Shown here one piece after another: positions 1 to 4,795 of a DNA stretch of 5,104 bases (position 1 is its first letter; each line of letters opens with the position of its first letter). The stretch is from Clostridiales bacterium (GTDB lineage Bacteria > Bacillota > Clostridia > Oscillospirales > Oscillospiraceae): positions 1 to 5,104 of the forward strand of contig JAHZFC010000150.1 in assembly GCA_019421525.1 (NCBI GenBank). The letters are read 5' to 3'. The notes under the pieces are model-generated. The model was given only the letters and a program-made list of their open reading frames with translations, was not told where the DNA came from and did no database searches. Both the position numbers and the translations under genes were made by a program.

Positions 1-118
1 AAAGTCCTCAAGGTCGCAGTCCTTGAAACGGCCAAGGGTGCCATCCCTTGGCCTCCCCCGCTGCGGAGAACGCGGGCTGGCCGTCTTCCCCGCCTGACCA
101 TGCAAAGCGTTCCAGAGC
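1..118. other. Left-edge region without a supportable gene; two adjacent hairpins
   Basis: I find no credible coding region here. Open frames on both strands lack a ribosome binding site and have the Arg/Pro/Gly-rich composition of chance frames in GC-rich DNA. Two inverted repeats sit next to each other. TCAAGG at 8-13 pairs with CCTTGA at 21-26 around a 7-base loop. GGCCAAGGG at 30-38 pairs perfectly with CCCTTGGCC at 45-53 around a 6-base loop. Neither is followed by a T-run, so they are not simple intrinsic terminators. The segment could be the tail of a plus-strand gene or RNA that uses the bidirectional terminator just to the right, or plain intergenic DNA; the window does not decide this. 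Confidence 0.4.
30..53. repeat. Perfect 9-bp inverted repeat with 6-base loop
   Basis: GGCCAAGGG, the loop TGCCAT, then CCCTTGGCC form a perfect 9-bp stem on either strand. No T-tract follows on either side, so termination is not indicated. It may be part of a structured RNA, a dispersed palindrome or a binding site. Confidence 0.6.
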
Positions 119-158
119 AAAAAAGATGCCCGGGCCGCACCGGCCCAGGCATCTTTTT
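119..158 (-). terminator. Strong, bidirectional intrinsic terminator downstream of rubredoxin
   Basis: The GC-rich stem pairs 125-137 with 141-153 around a 3-base loop at 138-140. Its core is GATGCC...GGCATC, then one G-U wobble in the minus-strand RNA, then GGGCCG/CGGCCC. Six A residues (119-124) and five T residues (154-158) flank it, giving a U-run on both strands and extra A-U pairs at the base. It lies about 30 bases after the rubredoxin stop codon and is the natural end of that transcript. The symmetry means it could also end a plus-strand transcript entering from the left edge. Confidence 0.88.
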
Positions 159-189
159 GCACCACAGGGATCAGCTCTCGAAAAGCGCC

Positions 190-342
190 TCACGCGGGAG
201 AGAAGGCGTCCTTCCCCAGGCCGCACACGGGGCACACCCAATCGTCGGGGATGTCCTCAAAGGGGGTGCCGGGGGCGATGCCGCCGTCGGGATCACCCAC
301 AGCGGGGTCGTACTCATAACCGCACACGCAGACGTATTTCAT
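190..342 (-). CDS. Rubredoxin, with a CxC first metal-binding knuckle
   Basis: This is a small cytoplasmic redox protein of 50 residues that should hold one iron in a tetracysteine site and pass single electrons, typically to oxygen- or peroxide-reducing enzymes in anaerobes. The translation begins MKYVCVCGYEYDP and continues through GDPDGGIAPGT, then DDWVCPVCG and GKDAF, which are the classical rubredoxin landmarks. Length is normal (family about 50-55). The second knuckle is a standard CPVC (C37, C40). The first is C5-V-C7-G, one residue shorter than the usual CxxCG, while spacing from C7 to C37 matches the family. The start follows an AAAGGAA ribosome binding site (353-359) at 10 bases. 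The gene appears to be a single-gene unit with its own promoter and terminator. Identification is secure; iron binding at the altered knuckle is inferred. Confidence 0.93.
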   Translation of the reverse strand: MKYVCVCGYEYDPAVGDPDGGIAPGTPFEDIPDDWVCPVCGLGKDAFSPA

Positions 343-366
343 GCTCGCACACTTCCTTTGTATCAA

Positions 367-383
367 GATAGGCCCATCCTATC
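367..383 (-). promoter_or_regulatory. Dyad overlapping the rubredoxin -10 box (candidate operator)
   Basis: GATAGG (367-372), a 5-base centre and CCTATC (378-383) form a perfect 6-bp dyad that covers the proposed -10 hexamer. The position suits a repressor operator or a hairpin at the very start of the transcript. It does not resemble the PerR or Fur consensus, and no regulator is identified. Confidence 0.4.
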
Positions 384-404
384 AGAACCCAGGGGAAAAA
401 TCAA
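376..404 (-). promoter_or_regulatory. Sigma-A type promoter for rubredoxin
   Basis: On the minus strand, TTGATT (399-404) and TAGGAT (376-381) are separated by exactly 17 bases. TGA directly precedes the -10, giving an extended TGn element. The -10 lies 34 bases before the rubredoxin start, leaving room for a short leader with the ribosome binding site. The -35 overlaps the MATE stop codon at 401-403. This supports rubredoxin being transcribed separately from the MATE gene. Confidence 0.65.
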
Positions 405-1804
405 GGGGAAACCTGGCTTTTCGCCAGGCCCGCCCGGCGGGTCCACCGGCCGCTGCGCCAGCGAAGGGCGCACAGCACCCCCCGGCACGTCAGGTCCAGG
501 GCCATGGCGGTCCAGACCGCCTCCAGCCCCCAGCCGAAGCCAAAGATCAGCAGGGGGGCGATGGTGGCCCGCACTCCCCACATGCAGCCCAGGGCAACTC
601 CCATGGGGAAGGCCACGTCCCGGGAGCCCCGGAGGGCGCCGGACATGACGATGGACAGGCCGAAGAAGGGCTCGGAAAGCGCTACGATCCGCAGCACCCG
701 GGCGGTGAGGGCCACCACCTCCCCATCCGGGGTGAACAGGGTGGCCGCCCAGGGGGCCAGCAGGAACATGAGCGCCCCGGTGCCCAGGCACATCAGAAAG
801 CCCATGAGCCCCGCCAGCCTGCCGTAGGCGGAGGCGTCCTCCCGGCTCCTGGCCCCCACCGCCTGGCCCACCAGGGCGGTGGCGGCGAAGGACACGCCGT
901 AGGCAGGCAGGTAGCACATGCCCTCGATGGTGGTGGCGATGTGGTTGGCCGCCAGGGCCACCGTGCCCACATGGGCCACCATGGAGGTCATGAGGATCTG
1001 GCCCAGGTTGATGGTCACCCGCTCGCCGATGTAGGGCAGGCCCAGCAGCATGGCGGTGCGGATCACCGCCCCATCTGGACGGTAGCCCTCCTCCGGCGAG
1101 ACGGACACCGGCCTGCGCCTGTTCCAGAACACCGTGCGCAGGATGAGCAGGCCGGACAACGTCAGGGACAGGGCGGAGGCCAGGGCCGCGCCCCCCACTC
1201 CCAGCCCGGCGCCGGGCATGGTCAGCCCGCCGTACCAGGGGTGGGTGTCATAGATGAGGAAGTAGTTGAGCACGATGTTCACCACATTGGCCAGGCCGTT
1301 GAGGAACAGGGGCGTCCTGGTGTCCCCGGTGCAGCGGATGATGGCAGAGAACACCGACAGGGCGGCGGCGAAGGGCAGGCCCAGGCAATAAAAGCGCAGA
1401 TAGCTCACCGCCAGGGGGTACACCTCCGGTTCCGCCCCCAACCACCTGGGGATGAAGGGGGAGAGCAGCTCCATCACCGCCAGGGCGAAGATGCCCAGCA
1501 CGGCCACCGCCAGCGCCCCCTGGCGGATGACCTTCCGGGCCAGGGCGTGGTCCTCCGCCCCCACGGCGTTGGCCACCTGGACGGAATAGCCCACCCCCAC
1601 CCCGGACAAGATGCCGTTGATGAGCCAGATGGAGGAGGACACCACCGACACCCCGGCGGTAGAGCTGGCTCCCAGGGAGCCCACCATGGCGGTGTCTGCA
1701 AAGGACACGGTCATGCCCAGCAGCTGCTCCAGGATGGCCGGCCAGGTCAGGTGCCACAGCCGGGGCAGGCGGCGCTGCTGGGCCAGAGTAGATGGTCCAG
1801 TCAT
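401..1804 (-). CDS. MATE family multidrug/cation efflux transporter
   Basis: This is an integral inner-membrane antiporter of the MATE superfamily (NorM/DinF/MatE), expected to export cationic drugs or metabolites in exchange for Na+ or H+. The 467 residues match the usual 440-480 and show about 12 hydrophobic segments. The two halves share the MATE pattern. The N half has LTWPAILEQLLG near residue 19, FADTAMVGSLG near 35 and QVANAVGA near 76. The C half has AMLLGLPYIGER near 251, MVAHVGTVALAANHI near 275 and LVGQAVGARSREDA near 311. RCTGDTRTP near 157 and LRGSRDVAFP near 391 are the paired mid-lobe motifs. A positively charged tail (RWRSGRWTRR) ends the protein. The start is supported by AAAGGAG at 1811-1817, six bases upstream. 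It lies 106 bases after truA with a hairpin between them. The substrate cannot be read from the sequence. Confidence 0.93.
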   Translation of the reverse strand: MTGPSTLAQQRRLPRLWHLTWPAILEQLLGMTVSFADTAMVGSLGASSTAGVSVVSSSIWLINGILSGVGVGYSVQVANAVGAEDHALARKVIRQGALAVAVLGIFALAVMELLSPFIPRWLGAEPEVYPLAVSYLRFYCLGLPFAAALSVFSAIIRCTGDTRTPLFLNGLANVVNIVLNYFLIYDTHPWYGGLTMPGAGLGVGGAALASALSLTLSGLLILRTVFWNRRRPVSVSPEEGYRPDGAVIRTAMLLGLPYIGERVTINLGQILMTSMVAHVGTVALAANHIATTIEGMCYLPAYGVSFAATALVGQAVGARSREDASAYGRLAGLMGFLMCLGTGALMFLLAPWAATLFTPDGEVVALTARVLRIVALSEPFFGLSIVMSGALRGSRDVAFPMGVALGCMWGVRATIAPLLIFGFGWGLEAVWTAMALDLTCRGVLCALRWRSGRWTRRAGLAKSQVSP

Positions 1805-1834
1805 GTTTATCTCCTTTCGCCGGTCTCTTTCCGC

Positions 1835-1857
1835 AAAAGGCCGGCCAGGGGGCCGGC
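1835..1857 (-). terminator. Probable terminator or attenuator between truA and the MATE gene
   Basis: GCCGGCC and GGCCGGC (1851-1857 and 1840-1846) form a perfect 7-bp all-GC stem with a 4-base loop. In the minus-strand RNA it is followed by CUUUU. The U-run is only four long, so termination may be partial. It sits about 50 bases past the truA stop and 30 bases before the MATE start. It could therefore end the ecf-truA transcript, or attenuate read-through into the MATE gene. I see no convincing separate promoter for the MATE gene in the remaining gap. Confidence 0.55.
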
Positions 1858-1910
1858 AGCAGCCCCCCGTCTCTCTCGTCTCTGAACTGACAGATCCTCC
1901 CCGTCCGGGG

Positions 1911-2666
1911 TCACAGCACGTCCTCGTTGTACCAGAGGTCGGTCATATACAATCCGTCCGGCGGGGCCGTCGGGCCGGCCAGGGTGCGGTTGCGGGAGGA
2001 GAGGATCTCCGGGATGTCCTCCGGGGCCAGCTTGCCTTCTGCGGCGTAGATGCAGGTGCCCACCATGGCCCGGACCATGTTGTATAAAAACCCGTCGGCG
2101 CACACCCGGCAGTCGATGATCTTCCCGCGGCGCTGGATGTCAAAGTAGTGGACGGTGCGCACGGTGGTGCGTGTCTCGGTGCCCACGGAGCGCACGGCGG
2201 CAAAGTCGTGGGTGCCCACGAACTGGGCGGCGGCCTTGGCCATGATCGTCTCGTCCAGCAGCTTGGGGTAGAACCACACCCGGTTGACATAGAAGGGGTC
2301 CCGGATGCGGGAGTTGTAGATACGGTAGGTGTACTCTTTTTTTAGGCAGGAGCCGATGGCGTTGAAGGAATCGGGCACCACCGTGGCCTTGGACACCACG
2401 ATGTCGTCAGGCAGCCGGGTGTTCACCGCCAGGGGCAGCCGCTCGGCGGGGATGCCCGAGGTGGTGCGGAAGTTGGCCACATACACCCGGGCGTGGACCC
2501 CCGCGGCGGTGCGGCCCGCGCCGGTGACCTTCACCGGGTGGCACACCACCGAGGACAGCGCTTTCTCCAGGGTCTCGGCCACGGAGGAGGCGTTTTTCTG
2601 CACCTGCCAGCCGTGGTAGGCGGTGCCGGTATAGCTCAGGCGCAGGGCGATGTTGCGCCGCTCCAT
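1911..2666 (-). CDS. truA: TruA-family tRNA pseudouridine synthase lacking the catalytic aspartate
   Basis: TruA isomerises uridine to pseudouridine at tRNA positions 38-40 of the anticodon stem in the cytoplasm. The 251 residues equal a normal TruA. Family landmarks in order: YTGTAYHGWQVQ (12-23), TGAGRTAAGVHA (48-59), LPDDI (85-89), KKEYTYRIYN (109-118, Y112 being the conserved active-site tyrosine), FVGTHDFAAVRS (149-160), TVRTV (168-172), DGFLYNMVRAMVG (191-203) and GPTAPPDGLY (231-240). The second motif is normally GRTDAGVHA: the absolutely required Asp nucleophile is Ala54 here (codon GCC at 2505-2507). FNAR, common before the K-x-Y motif, reads FNAI. The start has AAAGGAG (2675-2681) eight bases upstream. 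It lies 34 bases after ecfT, the usual Bacillota neighbour. The fold is near certain, but pseudouridine synthase activity is doubtful unless the base is a sequence error. Confidence 0.92.
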   Translation of the reverse strand: MERRNIALRLSYTGTAYHGWQVQKNASSVAETLEKALSSVVCHPVKVTGAGRTAAGVHARVYVANFRTTSGIPAERLPLAVNTRLPDDIVVSKATVVPDSFNAIGSCLKKEYTYRIYNSRIRDPFYVNRVWFYPKLLDETIMAKAAAQFVGTHDFAAVRSVGTETRTTVRTVHYFDIQRRGKIIDCRVCADGFLYNMVRAMVGTCIYAAEGKLAPEDIPEILSSRNRTLAGPTAPPDGLYMTDLWYNEDVL

Positions 2667-2700
2667 GGGGATATCTCCTTTCGGTGGTGGAATGGGGGCC

Positions 2701-3513
2701 TCACAGCCCCAGCCGCAGCCCCAGCACTCCGATGACTGCGCACAGGGCCACGAACAGGACCATGGTCACCCAGTCCATGGACTGGTAGCGGAGGGAGCGC
2801 ATCCGGGTGCGGCCCTCGCCGCCGTGGTAGCAGCGGCACTCCATGGCGGTGGCCAGCTCGTCCGCCCGCCGGAAGGCGGACACGAACAGGGGCACCAGCA
2901 GGGGGATGAGGGCCTTGGCCTTCTCTATGAGGTTGCCCGAGTCGAAGTCCGCCCCCCGGGCCCGCTGGGCGGACATGATCTTGTCCGTCTCCTCGATGAG
3001 CAGAGGGATGAACCGCAATGCGATGGACATCATCATGGCCAGCTCATGGATGGGCAGGTGGAGCTTCTTCAGCGGGCCCAGCAGGGACTCCAGCGCGTCG
3101 GTGAGGGACAGCGGCGAGGTGGTGTAGGTCAGCAGGAAGGTGCAGGACACCAGCAGCATGATCCGCACCACCATGAAAAAGGCGTGGAGGATACCCTCCC
3201 AGGTGATCTCAAAGATCCAGAAGGAGGCGATCAGGTGCTCCCCCGGATAGTAGAGGGCATTGAGGACGGCGGTGAACACCAGCAGGAACACCACCGGCTT
3301 CATCCCCCGCAGGATGGCCTTGGGGGAGATGGTGGACAGGCGTACAGCTGCGGCCAGCACCAGGAACATGATGCCATAGGTCACCCACCACTGGGCCAGG
3401 AACAGGGCCACGATGTAGCACACCACGCAGATGAGCTTGGGGCGGGGGTCCAGCCGGTGGACGATGGACTGTCCCGGGAAATACTGGCCCAGGGTGATGT
3501 CTTTCAGTGCCAT
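2701..3513 (-). CDS. ecfT: ECF transporter transmembrane coupling protein EcfT
   Basis: EcfT is the membrane scaffold that binds EcfA1/EcfA2 through coupling helices and moves the substrate-binding S component during vitamin or metal uptake. The 270 residues begin LGQYFPG followed by the family motif LDPRPKL (21-27). Hydrophobic segments lie near 28-58, 72-90, 107-130, 157-173 and 247-267. The first cytoplasmic signature, AQRARGADF (182-190), is canonical. The second, AMECRCYHGGEGRTRM (223-238), has CRC where many homologues have ARG; the central Arg is kept. I think this is a recurring clostridial variant but could not check. The gene overlaps ecfA2 by 10 bases (ATG inside its last codons), with a near-perfect ribosome site AAGGGGGTGA at 3520-3529, which points to translational coupling. 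Confidence 0.95.
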   Translation of the reverse strand: MALKDITLGQYFPGQSIVHRLDPRPKLICVVCYIVALFLAQWWVTYGIMFLVLAAAVRLSTISPKAILRGMKPVVFLLVFTAVLNALYYPGEHLIASFWIFEITWEGILHAFFMVVRIMLLVSCTFLLTYTTSPLSLTDALESLLGPLKKLHLPIHELAMMMSIALRFIPLLIEETDKIMSAQRARGADFDSGNLIEKAKALIPLLVPLFVSAFRRADELATAMECRCYHGGEGRTRMRSLRYQSMDWVTMVLFVALCAVIGVLGLRLGL

Positions 3514-4514
3514 GTCCCATCACCCCCTTCGTCAGAAGAAGCCTGCTCCATTCCGTTTCCAGCCAAGGGCGCTGAAAACTCCATATCCGCAGGCTCCTTC
3601 TTCCTCTCCCCACGAAGCCGGTTTTCGGCTTCGCGGGGGCCCCAATTTTGGGCAGTTTCCTTTTTCTTCAGGGCGGCGAGCACCGCTTCCCGGGCCTGCT
3701 CCACGGTGTACACCGAGGCGGGCACAGGAAGGCCCATGGCGCGCAGCCGGGCGAACACCCTCGTCATGGCGGGCACGCCCAGGCCCATGTCCTCCAGCTC
3801 CCGGCCGTGGGAGAACACCTCCCCCGGTGCTCCGGAGAAGGGGATGGAGCCGTTGGAGATGACCACCAGACGCTGGGCCTCCCGGGCAACCTCCTCCATG
3901 GAGTGGGACACCAGGATGATGGTGGCGTCCTTCTCTTTATGATAGGCGCGGATATTCTCCAGGATCTGGGCCGCTCCGGCCGGGTCCAGCCCGGCGGTGG
4001 GCTCGTCCAGGATGAGCACCCGGGGCTCCATGGCGATCACCCCGGCGATGGCCACCCGGCGCTTCTGTCCGCCGGACAGCTCGAAGGGGGATTTGTCCAG
4101 GATGGGGTCGTCCAGGCCCACGAAGCGGGCGGCCTGGCGGACCCTCCGGTCCACCTCCCCCTCGTCCAGGCCCATGTTCCTGGGGCCGAAGGAGATATCC
4201 TTGTACACCGTCTCCTCGAACAGCTGGTACTCCGGGTACTGGAACACCAGCCCCACCTGGAAGCGGACGGCCCGGGTGCGCTCCTTGGTTCCCCAGATGT
4301 CCTGCCCGTCGAAGAGCACCTGGCCGGAGGTGGGCTTCAAAAGCCCATTGAGGTGCTGGATCAGGGTGGACTTGCCCGAGCCGGTGCGGCCGATGATGGC
4401 CAGGTACTCCCCGGCCTGGGCTGCAAAGTCCACGCCGTTGAGGGCCGGGTGCTCGAAGGGGGTGCCGGCGCTATAGAGGTGATGGAGTTGTTTGGTCTCG
4501 ATGATGGGGGGCAT
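3504..4514 (-). CDS. ecfA2: ECF transporter ATPase EcfA2 with an extra C-terminal tail
   Basis: This is one of two cytoplasmic ATPases that power ECF uptake. The 336 residues contain a complete ABC nucleotide-binding domain: Walker A GRTGSGKST (42-50), Q-loop FQYPEYQLF (91-99, Q92), signature ELSGGQKRR (145-153), Walker B VLILDEP (166-172) with catalytic E171, D-loop GLD (175-177) and switch His204 in VSHS. The FQYPEYQLFE form of the Q-loop region is typical of EcfA. The usual C-terminal domain runs to about residue 285. The remaining 50 residues are hydrophilic (charged, then Ser/Gly/Asp-rich) with no recognised domain, and exceed the family's usual 280-290. That stretch uses codons such as CAA, AAT, ACT, CGT and TCT that are rare in the rest of the gene and overlies strong hairpins. 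The start is supported by AAAGGAA at 4523-4529, eight bases upstream. Confidence 0.95.
   Translation of the reverse strand: MPPIIETKQLHHLYSAGTPFEHPALNGVDFAAQAGEYLAIIGRTGSGKSTLIQHLNGLLKPTSGQVLFDGQDIWGTKERTRAVRFQVGLVFQYPEYQLFEETVYKDISFGPRNMGLDEGEVDRRVRQAARFVGLDDPILDKSPFELSGGQKRRVAIAGVIAMEPRVLILDEPTAGLDPAGAAQILENIRAYHKEKDATIILVSHSMEEVAREAQRLVVISNGSIPFSGAPGEVFSHGRELEDMGLGVPAMTRVFARLRAMGLPVPASVYTVEQAREAVLAALKKKETAQNWGPREAENRLRGERKKEPADMEFSAPLAGNGMEQASSDEGGDGTWH
3520..3529 (-). promoter_or_regulatory. Ribosome binding site of ecfT inside ecfA2
   Basis: AAGGGGGTGA on the minus strand differs by one base from the ideal AAGGAGGTGA and ends 6 bases before the ecfT ATG. It fixes that start and lies wholly within the ecfA2 coding sequence. 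Confidence 0.8.
3535..3603 (-). repeat. Long imperfect inverted repeat in the ecfA2 tail
   Basis: GAAGAAGCCTGC (3535-3546) pairs with GCAGGC-TCC-TTCTTC (3589-3603), 12 bp with a 3-base bulge. Between the arms, a weaker inner repeat pairs TTTCCAGC with GCTGAAA (one bulged base). The structure ends 5 bases before the ecfT ribosome binding site on the mRNA and may influence its access. Confidence 0.5.
3608..3638 (-). repeat. Strong hairpin within the ecfA2 tail
   Basis: CGAAGCCG (3613-3620) and CGGCTTCG (3626-3633) form a perfect 8-bp stem with a 5-base loop. In the minus-strand RNA a G-U pair and four more G-C pairs extend it to 13 bp (3608-3638). This is exceptional inside a coding region. 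No U-run follows, so it is not a terminator. It could be an inserted palindromic element or an mRNA-stability or coupling element between ecfA2 and ecfT. Confidence 0.7.
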
Positions 4515-4544
4515 GTCAAACGTTCCTTTGAAGTGAAATAATGA

Positions 4545-4563
4545 GAGTCCCGGGAGAGGACTC
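4545..4563 (-). other. Hairpin between the small membrane gene and ecfA2
   Basis: GAGTCC (4545-4550) and GGACTC (4558-4563) form a perfect 6-bp stem around a 7-base loop and include bases of the upstream gene's stop codon. In the minus-strand RNA it is followed by UCAUUAUUUC, with no clean U-run, so termination is unlikely. A processing or stability hairpin inside the operon is plausible. Confidence 0.4.
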
Positions 4564-4795
4564 AGCGCCTTTTCTGAAGGGCGTCCTCCAGCTGAGCGAC
4601 CCGGTCCTCCAGGGCGCTGACCTGGCCGCGCAGGGTGAAAGCGCAGGCAAAGAGGGCTGCGATCAGCCCTGAGATCAGGGCGATCAAAAGGGCGAAGGGC
4701 AGCGCGTGGTAGGTCCCGATCATGAGCAACGCAATGAGAAAAACGGCCACAAAGGCGATCACGGCGTTTTGGACGAGACTTCTTTTCGGCTTCAT
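4562..4795 (-). CDS. Small two-helix membrane protein with coiled-coil tail, inside the ecf operon
   Basis: The 77 residues are not assigned to a known function. After a basic start (MKPKRS) come two hydrophobic segments, about residues 9-28 and 32-54, joined by a very short loop (TYHALP). A C-terminal amphipathic heptad stretch follows, VSALEDRVAQLEDALQKRR. The layout resembles LapA/DUF1049-type small membrane proteins, an architectural analogy only. With the basic N-terminus, both ends would face the cytoplasm, where the coiled coil could meet the EcfA ATPases. The ATG overlaps the ecfA1 stop as ATGA, implying translational coupling, and 47 bases separate it from ecfA2. Codons are less GC-biased than in its neighbours. 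The reading frame is well supported by overlap and composition; any role in ECF transport is inference from position. Confidence 0.82.
   Translation of the reverse strand: MKPKRSLVQNAVIAFVAVFLIALLMIGTYHALPFALLIALISGLIAALFACAFTLRGQVSALEDRVAQLEDALQKRR

Noticed and set aside
8..241. Minus-strand 77-codon frame covering the left edge and overlapping rubredoxin
   Set aside because: It crosses the terminator and overlaps the rubredoxin gene in another frame. It has no ribosome site, and its Arg/Gly/Pro composition is typical of chance frames.
391..425. Possible terminator after the MATE gene (CCAGG/CCTGG arms)
   Set aside because: Only five base pairs close an 18-base loop with no U-run. The region is better explained by the rubredoxin promoter.
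341..1885. Long plus-strand open frame of 514 codons opposite the MATE gene
   Set aside because: Its product is Gly/His/Gln/Pro-rich with no domain. It arises because stops are rare opposite GC-biased codons, while the minus-strand frame encodes a clear 12-helix transporter.
1899..1910. CCCCG/CGGGG mini-palindrome just after the truA stop
   Set aside because: The two-base loop is too tight to fold, and base composition alone makes it likely by chance.
2650..3942. Plus-strand open frame opposite ecfT and ecfA2
   Set aside because: Same low-complexity antisense pattern, and it runs across two well-identified genes.
3648..4541. Plus-strand open frame of 297 codons opposite ecfA2
   Set aside because: Antisense to a complete ABC ATPase with every motif present, with no ribosome site or domain of its own.
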